A stretch of DNA of 42,368 bases. Source: Clostridia bacterium (GTDB lineage Bacteria > Bacillota > Clostridia > Oscillospirales > CAG-272). Position numbers and translations under genes: made by a program. The notes beneath the pieces were generated by a model. That model was not told where the DNA came from. It was given only the letters and a program-made list of their open reading frames with translations, and ran no database searches. Each line of letters starts with the position of its first letter. Positions within the stretch are counted from its first letter, which is position 1. Positions 35,287 to 42,368 of the stretch are shown here, piece after piece. The stretch spans positions 1 through 42,368 of the forward strand of contig JAFTXK010000099.1 in NCBI GenBank assembly GCA_017461635.1, given 5' to 3'.

Positions 35287-36360
35287 ATGATACTCGCAAA
35301 GGTTGATAAAAATTTTGCATTTGAAACAAGCATAGATCGAGATGATATAGTCTGGTTCAGCATAAGAGAAGAACCGTTTGAAATTTACGGTCTTTATGAC
35401 CCGAAAAATTCAGAAAAATTTTGCAGAATGCCCGCCGATGTTGCCAAAAATGTCAGCGCAAATGTCAGCGGACTTAATTATAATACCGCTGGCGGAAGAG
35501 TAAGATTTTCAACCGATTCTCCCTATGTGGCAATTAAAACTGTTCAGAATTTTAGTCACAACTCTCGTATGACACATGCGATGGAGAGCGGCTTTGACCT
35601 TTATTCAATGAAGAACGGACATTCATCCTTCGTTACTTCTTTTATTCCTTCGGTAGATGCAGTAGTAGGCTTCGAACGGCTTAAGGAAACATATAACAGC
35701 GGAGAAATGACTGCCTATACCTTGAATTTTCCGCTTTACGGCGGGGCGAAAGAGGTCTACATAGGCATAAAAGAGGGCTCGCATCTTGCAAAGGGAGAAA
35801 AATATCTGGATATTAAGCCTGTTGTTTATTATGGCTCCTCCATAACCCAGGGCGGCTGTGCATCCCGTCCGGGTAACTGCTATCAGGCAATAATTTCCGA
35901 GAGATATAATATCGATTATATCAATCTCGGCTTTTCGGGAAATTGCAAGGCTGAGATTCCCATGGCAGAATATCTGAGCGGGCTTGATATGAGCATTTTT
36001 GTTTGCGACTATGACCATAATGCACAGACTGTCGATTATCTTGCATCCACCCATCGCCGCCTCTATGATATTTTCCGTGAGAAACAGCCGGATAAACCCT
36101 ATATTATGATATCAAAGCCGGATATATGGAGTTGGAACAGGAAAGACGGAGACAGGAGAAGGGAAATAATCTTCAAAACCTTCAGTGATGCAAGAGCCCT
36201 TGGCGATAAGAATGTATATTTCATTGACGGCAGATACCTCTTCGGATCGGATAACCGAGAAAACTGCACTATCGACGGCTGTCATCCAAACGATCTCGGC
36301 TTCTACCGCATGGCGGAGAATATAGGAATAGTTATAAAAGAGATACTCGAAAATTTCTGA
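35287..36360 (+). CDS. SGNH/GDSL-family hydrolase (carbohydrate esterase-like)
   Basis: A 357-residue two-domain hydrolase with no signal peptide. Residues 1-165 form a beta-rich N-terminal domain (SGNH_N-like). The SGNH domain follows with nucleophile block YYGSSITQGG (G183-S184-S185, Ser185 the likely nucleophile), NLGFSGNCKAE (block II), CDYDHNA (block III position) and D330-G-C-H333-PND (catalytic Asp/His). Probably removes acyl groups from sugars or glycans, but the substrate is unknown. It contrasts with the SGNH-like protein at 25066-26229, which has lost these residues. A lipid-kinase-like gene follows within 45 bp. Confidence 0.87.
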   Translation: MILAKVDKNFAFETSIDRDDIVWFSIREEPFEIYGLYDPKNSEKFCRMPADVAKNVSANVSGLNYNTAGGRVRFSTDSPYVAIKTVQNFSHNSRMTHAMESGFDLYSMKNGHSSFVTSFIPSVDAVVGFERLKETYNSGEMTAYTLNFPLYGGAKEVYIGIKEGSHLAKGEKYLDIKPVVYYGSSITQGGCASRPGNCYQAIISERYNIDYINLGFSGNCKAEIPMAEYLSGLDMSIFVCDYDHNAQTVDYLASTHRRLYDIFREKQPDKPYIMISKPDIWSWNRKDGDRRREIIFKTFSDARALGDKNVYFIDGRYLFGSDNRENCTIDGCHPNDLGFYRMAENIGIVIKEILENF

Positions 36361-36404
36361 GATTTTTCATGGATATCAAAAGCAAACAATGTGAGGGAAA
36401 ATCA

Positions 36405-37352
36405 GTGAAACATATTTTCATCATAAACCCCGCAGCAGGAAAGGGAGATTCCCTTGATAAGCTGGAATCGGATATCAAAAAAACAGCAGATGGCTGCGGT
36501 GCCGAATATGAAATATACCGATCAAAGAGCGTTGGCGATGCCGAGATATTTGTTAGGAACACATGCCTCGGCTCAGACGGTTCTCCTATCAGATTTTATG
36601 CCTGTGGCGGCGACGGCACTGTCAATGAGGTCTTCAACGGCACTGCAGGCTTCAATTTTGCAGAGGTAGGTATCCTGCCTATCGGTACGGGTAATGATTT
36701 CGTAAAAAACTTCGGTAATGCCGAAGCCTTTATGGATATCTCAGCTCAGCTTGGAGGCAAGGTTATCAGAATAGACGGTATCAAGGTCGGAGAACGCTAT
36801 GCCGTAAATATGGTGAATATGGGCTTTGACTGCTCGGTGGTCGAAACTGTGCAAAAGATAAAAAGACGTCCGTGGATATCCTCGGGAATGGCATATATCG
36901 CAGGCGTTGTCATCGAATTTGCCAAGATGCCGGGAGCAAAGCTGAAAAAGCTCGTTATCGACGGCAGAGAGATCGATGATCGTGAGCTTCAGCTCTGTAC
37001 CTTTGCAAACGGAGGCTTTTACGGAGGAGGCTTCCATAGCGCGCCTCTGGCAAAGCCGAATGACGGAATGATCGATGTTTGCTATGTCAAGCGAGTGTCA
37101 AGAATTCAGTTCGTCACAATGATCGGAAGCTATAAAAAAGGCACTCATCTTGAAAATGAGCGCATTATGAAGGTCGCCGAATATCACAAATGCAGAAGTG
37201 CCTGCATAGACTTTGAAGGCGAAACAAGTGTGTGTATCGACGGAGAGATCACAAAAATGAAAAGTCTTGAGCTTGAGCTTTGTCCTCATATGTTCGGTCT
37301 TGTTCTGCCTTTGGGTGCAGATTATGATGGCTCTCCGAAGGAGACAGAATGA
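36405..37352 (+). CDS. Diacylglycerol kinase family lipid kinase (DgkB/YegS type)
   Basis: ATP-dependent lipid kinase, likely recycling diacylglycerol to phosphatidic acid at the membrane. N-terminal HIFIINPAAGKGDS, nucleotide-binding CGGDGTVNEVFNG, and ILPIGTGNDFVKNFG are the family motifs, followed by the C-terminal beta-sandwich (VNMGFDCSVVE, ANGGFYGGGFHSAPLAKPNDG). GTG 36405 is preferred as start because GAGGG lies seven bases upstream and it begins at the first conserved strand. The in-frame ATG at 36369 has no ribosome binding site. Overlaps the next gene by ATGA. Confidence 0.92.
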   Translation: MKHIFIINPAAGKGDSLDKLESDIKKTADGCGAEYEIYRSKSVGDAEIFVRNTCLGSDGSPIRFYACGGDGTVNEVFNGTAGFNFAEVGILPIGTGNDFVKNFGNAEAFMDISAQLGGKVIRIDGIKVGERYAVNMVNMGFDCSVVETVQKIKRRPWISSGMAYIAGVVIEFAKMPGAKLKKLVIDGREIDDRELQLCTFANGGFYGGGFHSAPLAKPNDGMIDVCYVKRVSRIQFVTMIGSYKKGTHLENERIMKVAEYHKCRSACIDFEGETSVCIDGEITKMKSLELELCPHMFGLVLPLGADYDGSPKETE

Positions 37353-37873
37353 AGTTACTTGTGGTTTCGGATTCCCATGGTAAGGTGGAAAGACTGCGCC
37401 GCGCGGTAGAGCTGAATAAAGACGCCGATGCGATAATACATCTCGGTGACGGATATAACGATCTTCGGTATGTCGCCTTGCCCGATATTCCTGTATATAA
37501 GGTAAGAGGGAACGGCGAGGACTGGCTTAAAATGAGCGGAAATGATGTTCCCCGTGACCTTCTTCTTGAATTTGACGGCATTAAAATACTTATGATGCAT
37601 GGTCATACCCATTCGGTAAAAAGCGGCTTTGACCGAGCCATACGTTATGCACTTGATAAGGGCGCGGATCTGCTTCTCTTCGGACATACTCACGGAGCTA
37701 TCGAACGCTATATTCCGAAAGGAAGCGAAGTGGGCTTTGGAGAAGCCGAGAGGGATATCTATATCTTCAATCCCGGTAGCATCGGTGAGCCGCGCTTCGG
37801 AGAACCGAAATTCGGTCTTGTCACCATAAGAGAAGGGAAGCTTCTGCTCAGCCATGGAGAGATCGATCTTTAA
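37349..37873 (+). CDS. YfcE/MJ0936-family metallophosphodiesterase
   Basis: A 174-residue calcineurin-like phosphoesterase. Metal-binding motifs are in order: VSDSHGK, HLGDGYND, RGNGEDW (GNxD-type), MMHGHTHSV and FGHTHGA, then FNPGSIGEPR. Family members cleave phosphodiesters in vitro and their cellular substrate is unclear. Its ATG overlaps the kinase stop, so the pair is coupled. It ends at a spoVG-facing terminator with no T-run on its own strand. Confidence 0.92.
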   Translation: MKLLVVSDSHGKVERLRRAVELNKDADAIIHLGDGYNDLRYVALPDIPVYKVRGNGEDWLKMSGNDVPRDLLLEFDGIKILMMHGHTHSVKSGFDRAIRYALDKGADLLLFGHTHGAIERYIPKGSEVGFGEAERDIYIFNPGSIGEPRFGEPKFGLVTIREGKLLLSHGEIDL

Positions 37874-37875
37874 AT

Positions 37876-37904
37876 AAAAAACCGCCGCAGGTTGCCCCGC
37901 GGCG
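37876..37904 (-). terminator. Terminator for spoVG
   Basis: CGCCGC (37883-37888) pairs with GCGGCG (37899-37904), extended by inner GG/CC pairs. On the minus strand the stem is followed by a run of six T (37876-37881). Confidence 0.8.
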
Positions 37905-37920
37905 TAAAAGAAGAAAAAAC

Positions 37921-37972
37921 GTTTGAAAATAAATTTTCAAACCTGGGATCGCGGATCTCTCCGCAAAACCCA
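37921..37972 (-). ncRNA. Two further hairpins in the spoVG 3' region
   Basis: A near-perfect AT-rich hairpin GTTTGAAAAT / ATTTTCAAAC (37921-37942) is followed by a nested structure in which TGGG (37944-37947) and CCCA (37969-37972) enclose GCGGA / TCCGC (37951-37955, 37960-37964). Both lie between the spoVG stop and its terminator, so they belong to its mRNA 3' UTR or to a small RNA. Structure is by inspection; function is unknown. Confidence 0.4.
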
Positions 37973-37991
37973 AAATTATGAAGAAAACCTG

Positions 37992-38321
37992 TTAAAGTGC
38001 TTCGGAGCTCGCTGCTTCAGCAACAGCTTCTGCACCCTCTGTATATTCTGTATACTGATCTGCTTCAGCGAGAGCCTTCTCGTAAGCTGAGATAACAGCG
38101 TCCTCAAGCTTTGCTCTGAAAGTGGCATTGATTGGATGGACGATATCGCGGTATGTCTCATCGGGGTTCTTTCTGCTGGGCATAACGATGAAGAATTTTT
38201 CTCTTGCATTGATGACCTTAATGTCATGGAGAGCCAGCTGGTGGTCAAAGGTAACCGAAACGATCGCCTTCATTGGTCCCTCATCAAAAAGCTTTCTTAC
38301 TTTTACATCGGTGATTTCCAT
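37992..38321 (-). CDS. spoVG: SpoVG septation/RNA-binding regulator
   Basis: A 109-residue SpoVG protein. The N-terminus MEITDVKVRKLFDEGPMKA and the core ALHDIKVI...FFIVMPSRKNPDETYRDIVHPIN are diagnostic. Residues 88-109 are an acidic Ala/Glu-rich tail. Homologues regulate septation, sporulation and virulence and bind nucleic acids. AAGGAGG lies about six bases upstream of the ATG. A TATAAT at 38385-38390 (minus strand) could be its -10, with a poor -35 (TTGAAT, 19-base spacer). It is divergent from murC. Confidence 0.97.
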   Translation of the reverse strand: MEITDVKVRKLFDEGPMKAIVSVTFDHQLALHDIKVINAREKFFIVMPSRKNPDETYRDIVHPINATFRAKLEDAVISAYEKALAEADQYTEYTEGAEAVAEAASSEAL

Positions 38322-38528
38322 TTTTGTACCTCCTTAGAATCGACCAAATTGTCTTTTTGTTATATTCTTACAAATTACATTATTATTATATAGTTTTATT
38401 TTGACACTTATTCAATAGTAACTACATCTTTTTGTGAAGTTTTCGGAATTTTATGTTAAGGTTATGTGAAGAGCGTGCGAAAAAACTTCACGAAGCGAAT
38501 CAAATTTTGAAGATAAGAGGCTGATAAT

Positions 38529-39941
38529 ATGTCTGTTAATAATACACATCTCGGCTTTGAAGCAATAAAAGAGAAGCTGGCAAAATGCAAAAGCGTGTTT
38601 TTTATCGGCGCGGGCGGTATCAATATGTCCTCACTTGCGATAATAACAAAACAGCGAGGCTTCAAGGTAGGCGGATCGGACAGAACCAAAACAGAGCTTA
38701 CAGAGCGTCTCCAAAAATGCGGTATCGAAATGCATTATGAGCATGATGCGGCAAATCTGGAGGGCTATGATGCGGTAGTCTATACCGTTGCCATCTCTCC
38801 CGATAATCCCGAATATGTAAGGGCTCAGGAAGAAGGACTGCTCTGCTTATCGAGAGCGGATTATCTCGGATATGTCATGACGGGATATAAAAACCGCATA
38901 GGAATCTGCGGTATGCATGGAAAGAGCAGCTGTACCTCTATGTGCGCTCAGCTTTTCATGGATGCCGAGACTGATCCTACAGTGCTTTCGGGCGCAGAGC
39001 TCGCGTCAATGGGCGGTGCTTTCCGAATAGGCGGTGAGGAGTTTTTCATCTTCGAAGCCTGCGAATATATGGATTCCTTCCTTGATTTCAATCCCACCGT
39101 TGCTGTTATCCTCAATATCGAAATGGATCATGTAGACTATTTTCATAGCATGGAGCAGATCAGAAGATCCTTTGCTGATTTTGCTGCTATAACGGGTAAG
39201 GACGGCTATGCCGTTGCCAATGCCGATGACGGCGATGTTCTGCTGGTAATGAATGAATATGAGGGAAATGTCGTTACCTTCGGCGTTCAGTCCGAGGCGG
39301 ATTTTGTTGCAAAAAATATTAAGTATATAAAGGGCAGACCCGATTTTGATATTTATCATAAGGGCGAGCTTTATACGCATATCTCGCTTTCCGTAACAGG
39401 TGAGCATAATGTCTATAATGCACTGGCGGCAACAGCGGCGGCATGGGTCTGCGGCATCAGCGGAGAGAAGGCAAGATCAGGTCTTGCTTCCTACCGCGGC
39501 GCAAAGCGCAGAATGGAATTCAAGGGAACTCTTATGGGAGCTGACGTTTATGATGATTACGGACATCATCCCACAGAGGTAAAAACAACTCTTGACGGAG
39601 TTAGCCGCATGGGCTATGATCGGCTTTGGTGCGTTTTCCAGTCGCATACATATTCAAGGACCAGCGAGCTTTTCGATGAATTCGTTCATTCCTTCGATAG
39701 TGCCGACAGAGTTATCTTCGCGGATATCTATGCCGCAAGAGAAACCGATACGCGCGGAATGAGCGGGGAAGTGCTGGCAGATGCTCTCGGAAGCAAAGCG
39801 TCTTATGAGGGCGGTAATAAAGAGATCGCAAAGCGTCTTCATGATGAGCTTCGCGCAGGCGACGTTCTCATTGTAATGGGCGCAGGCGATATCTATAAGC
39901 TTTATGACGAACTTGATCTTGAAAAAGGAGTGTATCCGTGA
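38529..39941 (+). CDS. murC: UDP-N-acetylmuramate-L-alanine ligase
   Basis: Adds L-Ala to UDP-MurNAc, the first stem-peptide step, in the cytosol. The 470 residues show FIGAGGINMSSLA (UDP-binding loop), SDRTKTELT, VVYTVAISPDNPEY, the ATP loop, FEACEYMDSFLDF (MurC-type; usual EADEYDRSF), ILNIEMDHVDYF, GEHNVYNALAA and C-terminal YDDYGHHPTEVKTTL. The ATP loop is GMHGKSSC (128-135) instead of the usual GTHGKTTT, still a valid Walker A. First gene of a four-gene set with yerC-like, methyltransferase and hslO genes. No clear promoter is seen in the 207-bp upstream gap. Confidence 0.95.
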   Translation: MSVNNTHLGFEAIKEKLAKCKSVFFIGAGGINMSSLAIITKQRGFKVGGSDRTKTELTERLQKCGIEMHYEHDAANLEGYDAVVYTVAISPDNPEYVRAQEEGLLCLSRADYLGYVMTGYKNRIGICGMHGKSSCTSMCAQLFMDAETDPTVLSGAELASMGGAFRIGGEEFFIFEACEYMDSFLDFNPTVAVILNIEMDHVDYFHSMEQIRRSFADFAAITGKDGYAVANADDGDVLLVMNEYEGNVVTFGVQSEADFVAKNIKYIKGRPDFDIYHKGELYTHISLSVTGEHNVYNALAATAAAWVCGISGEKARSGLASYRGAKRRMEFKGTLMGADVYDDYGHHPTEVKTTLDGVSRMGYDRLWCVFQSHTYSRTSELFDEFVHSFDSADRVIFADIYAARETDTRGMSGEVLADALGSKASYEGGNKEIAKRLHDELRAGDVLIVMGAGDIYKLYDELDLEKGVYP

Positions 39942-40246
39942 TGAAAAACTCAAGCAAATTCAAGGATGAAAATCTGGACCGCCTTTTTTGCGGTATACTT
40001 AAACTGGAAAATCTCGATGAATGTTATGCTTTTTTCGAGGATCTCTGTACCATTCCCGAGCTTAAGGAAATGTCGAGAAGAATGACCGCCGCAAAGATGC
40101 TCAGAGATAATAAAGTCTATTCCGAGATCGCCGAGCTTACAGGGCTCAGCACAGCAACCATCAGCCGCGTGAACCGCTCTCTGAAATACGGAAATGACGG
40201 CTATTCGGTGGTTTTTGAGCGTCTTGAGGGGGATAAAAATGACTGA
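39941..40246 (+). CDS. YerC/YecD-family TrpR-like DNA-binding protein
   Basis: Small (about 101 aa) helix-turn-helix protein of the YerC/YecD group related to TrpR. Seen: LDRLFCGILKLENLDECYAF, FEDLCTIPELKEMSRRM, and the recognition helix region VYSEIAELTGLSTATISRVNRSL, then KYGNDGY. The target is unknown in most species. AAGGAG at 39925-39930 serves either GTG 39938 or ATG 39941; the ATG overlaps the murC stop (TGATG). Overlaps the next gene by 8 bp. Confidence 0.93.
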   Translation: MKNSSKFKDENLDRLFCGILKLENLDECYAFFEDLCTIPELKEMSRRMTAAKMLRDNKVYSEIAELTGLSTATISRVNRSLKYGNDGYSVVFERLEGDKND

Positions 40247-41027
40247 AGGCTATGATGTTATTGCCGATGTTTATGATAAGCTGAATGCTGATATCGATTA
40301 TAAAGCTTGGGCTGATTTTGCGGAGAAGGCATTTGACCGCTTTCTCGAAAAAAGACCCGAAATAGTTCTTGATCTCGCTTGCGGAACGGGCAGTATGACC
40401 GTAGAGCTGGCAAAGCGCGGTTATGATATGATCGGTGTTGACGGCTCTGAGCAGATGCTCTCAGTCGCATCCGAGAGGGCATATGTCAATTTCGGCGAGG
40501 ATGATGAATACCGCCTGCCGATACTCTATCTGCTCCAGGATATGCGCTCTTTTGAGCTTTACGGCACTGTTGGCGCGGTTCTTTGCTGTCTTGACAGTGT
40601 GAATTATCTTACAGGCGAAGGCGATCTTGATAAATGCTTCGCCGCCGTGCATAATTATCTTGACCCTGACGGAATTTTTCTCTTTGATGTGAATACACCG
40701 CATAAGTTTAAGAATATTTACGGCGATAATGCATATATACTTGAAGATGAAATAGAAGGCTCAGCGGTCTACTGCGGCTGGCAGAATTCTTTCGATGAGA
40801 AAACCGGTATCTGCGATTTCTATCTGACCCTTTTCTCAGAGGGCGAGGACGGAAAATATATCCGCGAGGAGGAGCATCAGAGAGAACGCATGTACAGCAT
40901 GGAGGAGATCCGCAAGGCGCTGGAAAAGAACGGCTTCGAATGTCTCGGCGCTTTCTCGGATTATTCTTTCAGCGAAGCCGAAGAGAAGGACGAACGGTGG
41001 TATATCGCCGCAAGAGCAATAAAATAA
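40239..41027 (+). CDS. Class I SAM-dependent methyltransferase
   Basis: A 262-residue methyltransferase with SAM motif I VLDLACGTGSMTVELAKRG, the acidic ribose-binding strand MIGVDGSEQML, and motif IV AVLCCLDSVNYL. Substrate unknown. ATG 40239 with GAGGGGG just upstream is preferred to 40194 inside yerC. The YDKLNADIDY N-terminus is typical of a subgroup often found next to hslO or envelope genes in Clostridia. Confidence 0.9.
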   Translation: MTEGYDVIADVYDKLNADIDYKAWADFAEKAFDRFLEKRPEIVLDLACGTGSMTVELAKRGYDMIGVDGSEQMLSVASERAYVNFGEDDEYRLPILYLLQDMRSFELYGTVGAVLCCLDSVNYLTGEGDLDKCFAAVHNYLDPDGIFLFDVNTPHKFKNIYGDNAYILEDEIEGSAVYCGWQNSFDEKTGICDFYLTLFSEGEDGKYIREEEHQRERMYSMEEIRKALEKNGFECLGAFSDYSFSEAEEKDERWYIAARAIK

Positions 41028-41045
41028 ATAAGGAAGTAAATCAAA

Positions 41046-41942
41046 ATGTCTGATAGATCAACTATTCTCCGTGCAATGACGGCAGACGGAAGCGCGAGAA
41101 TACACATAATAAATTCCACAGCAATAGTTAATACAATGGTGGAAAAATTCAAGCCCACGCCAACAGCAACAGCGGCACTGGGCAGACTTCTCACAGCAAC
41201 CTCTCTCATGGGGTGCATGCTGGGTAATAAGGATGATACAATTTCGGTTACCGTGAAAGGTGACGGACCTGCGGGAAAGCTGATAGCTGTGGGAGATTAT
41301 TACGGAAATGTGCGCGGTTATATTCAGAATCCGGACGTGGACGTTCCGAAAAAGCCTAACGGAAAGCTTGATGTAGGTGCGGCTGTCGGAAGCGGCATGC
41401 TGAATATTGTCAGGGATATAGGCGGCGAAGAGCCGTATGTTGGCTCAACAGAGCTTGTCAGCGGCGAGATCGCGGAAGATATCGCGGCTTATTATGCACA
41501 TAGCGAACAGGTACCTACAGTCTGCGCTCTCGGAGTGCTGGTGGATACCGACCTTACATGTAAGAGCGCGGGAGGCGTGCTGATCCAGCTCCTGCCCTTT
41601 GCCGATGAAGGAACTATAGATCTTATCGAACGTAACGCGGCATCGCTTACAAATGTTTCAAGACTTTTCGATAAAGGACTTTCAAATAAGGAGATCGCGG
41701 ATATCGCACTCGCGGATATTCCATATGACCTTTTTGATGAGATCGAGGTGGAATATAAATGTACCTGTAGCCGCGAGCGTATGAAGAAGGCTCTGCTTTC
41801 CATCAAGGAAAAGGACATTTACGATATGCTCCGCGAGCAGGTTGAAGAAGGTAAGCCGGAGGAGCTGGAGATATTCTGCCGCTTCTGTAACTCAAATTAT
41901 GTGTTTACAAAGGCGGAAATCGATAAGGCTCTGGGTAAGTAA
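41046..41942 (+). CDS. hslO: Redox-regulated chaperone Hsp33
   Basis: Holdase chaperone activated by oxidation. The 298 residues include the N-terminal [13 protein letters not shown], the [19 protein letters not shown] core, and the zinc cysteines C239-x-C241 and C278-x-x-C281 that form the redox switch. AAGGAAG lies about 10 bases upstream of the ATG. No convincing terminator is visible before the tRNA promoter, only an A/T-rich inverted repeat near 41957-41980. Confidence 0.96.
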   Translation: MSDRSTILRAMTADGSARIHIINSTAIVNTMVEKFKPTPTATAALGRLLTATSLMGCMLGNKDDTISVTVKGDGPAGKLIAVGDYYGNVRGYIQNPDVDVPKKPNGKLDVGAAVGSGMLNIVRDIGGEEPYVGSTELVSGEIAEDIAAYYAHSEQVPTVCALGVLVDTDLTCKSAGGVLIQLLPFADEGTIDLIERNAASLTNVSRLFDKGLSNKEIADIALADIPYDLFDEIEVEYKCTCSRERMKKALLSIKEKDIYDMLREQVEEGKPEELEIFCRFCNSNYVFTKAEIDKALGK

Positions 41943-41994
41943 TTGCCCGAAAGAAAATTTTTTTGAAAAAACTCAAAAAAATGCAAAAAAGGTA

Positions 41995-42023
41995 TTGACA
42001 AATAGATAATAAAGTGGTATAAT
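41995..42023 (+). promoter_or_regulatory. Consensus promoter of the tRNA cluster
   Basis: TTGACA (41995-42000) and TATAAT (42018-42023), both perfect, 17-base spacer, 37 bases before the first tRNA. Confidence 0.93.
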
Positions 42024-42059
42024 ATGTACCGTTGTCACGGAAAATGTGAGAACGGACAT

Positions 42060-42135
42060 GGGAGCATAGCCCAGTTGGGAGAGCATCTGCCTTACAAGCA
42101 GAGGGTCATAGGTTCGAGCCCTATTGTTCCCACCA
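42060..42135 (+). tRNA. tRNA-Val (anticodon TAC)
   Basis: Acceptor GGGAGCA pairs with TGTTCCC; D-arm GCCC/GAGC-type; anticodon stem TCTGC/GCAGA with loop CTTACAA; T-loop TTCGAGC; CCA encoded. Confidence 0.96.
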
Positions 42136-42139
42136 TGTT

Positions 42140-42216
42140 GGCCCGGTAGTTCAGTTGGTTAGAACGCTAGCCTGTCACGCTAGAGGTCAGGGGTTCGAGT
42201 CCCCTTCGGGTCGCCA
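42140..42216 (+). tRNA. tRNA-Asp (anticodon GTC)
   Basis: Acceptor GGCCCGG pairs with TCGGGTC (two G-U); anticodon stem CTAGC/GCTAG with loop CTGTCAC; T-loop TTCGAGT; discriminator G and CCA encoded. Confidence 0.96.
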
Positions 42217-42250
42217 TTAAATGAGTCTTGGAAATATCCTGGGCTTATTT

Positions 42251-42326
42251 GCCTCTGTAGCTCAGTTGGTAGAGCAGGGGACTGAAAATCCCCGTGTCGT
42301 TGGTTCGATTCCGACCGGAGGCACCA
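42251..42326 (+). tRNA. tRNA-Phe (anticodon GAA)
   Basis: Acceptor GCCTCTG pairs with CGGAGGC; anticodon stem GGGGA/TCCCC with loop CTGAAAA; T-loop TTCGATT; CCA encoded. Confidence 0.96.
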
Positions 42327-42331
42327 CTTTT

Positions 42332-42368
42332 GCGGATTTAGCTCATTTGGTAGAGCGCGACCTTGCCA
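42332..42368 (+). tRNA. tRNA-Gly (anticodon GCC), cut by window end
   Basis: Acceptor 5' half GCGGATT, then TA, D-arm GCTC/GAGC and the anticodon stem start CGACC with loop beginning TTGCCA. Only 37 bases are present, so the anticodon is read from an incomplete loop. Confidence 0.85.

Noticed and set aside
38341..38420. Sigma-H promoter for spoVG
   Set aside because: A GAAT-type -10 can be drawn but the AGGA-type -35 is missing at the right distance.
1..42368. CRISPR arrays, prophage genes, transposases and rRNA
   Set aside because: No spaced direct repeats, phage or transposase motifs, or rRNA segments were seen; the only RNA genes recognised are the tRNAs at the right end.

Overview
The window looks like chromosomal DNA from an anaerobic Gram-positive Clostridia (Eubacteriales, probably Ruminococcaceae/Oscillospiraceae-like). 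The signs are an IspH-ribosomal protein S1 fusion, SpoVG, a SipL-like SPOCS/LysM spore-coat protein, S-layer homology domains, a YerC-type TrpR-like regulator, Firmicute-style promoters (TTGACA/TATAAT) and strong GGAGG ribosome binding sites. The genus cannot be fixed by eye. I see no phage, insertion sequence or CRISPR array.

Layout. 1-4862 (minus): housekeeping operon rpiR-like regulator, BaiN-like flavoprotein, cmk, plsC and ispH/S1 (cut by the left edge). 4863-6696: uracil-type NCS2 permease behind a leader that can fold either into a long multi-part hairpin or into an intrinsic terminator, i.e. a candidate attenuator/riboswitch. 6717-18230: accessory block with two tandem paralogous AraC-type regulators, divergent from two giant paralogous secreted proteins (LamG-like lectin modules, a GDPD-like pseudodomain, a GDPD domain, and BspA-type LRRs). 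18274-18852: GNAT acetyltransferase. 19033-28012: long co-directional set asnB, D-aspartate-ligase-like ATP-grasp, murE (DNPD instead of DNPR), HprK-like kinase, PqqD-like, S24/S26-like peptidase, a membrane-anchored SGNH protein that has lost its catalytic residues, radC and a uridine kinase-like gene. 28093-29704 (minus): Wzz/CapA-like plus BY-kinase pair. 30083-33532: SLH-domain surface protein with seven copies of a roughly 110-residue repeat I do not recognise. 33579-35147 (minus): SipL-like. 35287-37873: GDSL/SGNH esterase, diacylglycerol-kinase-like, YfcE-like phosphodiesterase. 37992-38321 (minus): spoVG. 38529-41942: murC, yerC-like, methyltransferase, hslO. 42060-42368: tRNA array Val-Asp-Phe-Gly (last one cut), behind a consensus promoter.

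How it fits together. Many genes serve the cell envelope. murE, the ATP-grasp ligase and asnB together suggest a lysine-type stem peptide with an amidated D-aspartate cross-bridge, unusual against the DAP-type wall common in Clostridia. The SLH protein, the Wzz/BY-kinase pair and the giant LamG-GDPD-LRR proteins make up a surface layer. The best candidates for undescribed biology are the permease leader, the giant exoprotein pair with its AraC regulators and 21-bp-spaced direct repeats, the seven-fold repeat in the SLH protein, and the HprK/PqqD/S26/pseudo-SGNH group, which lacks any recognisable RiPP core enzyme or precursor. All functions are read from motifs by eye; no database search was run.
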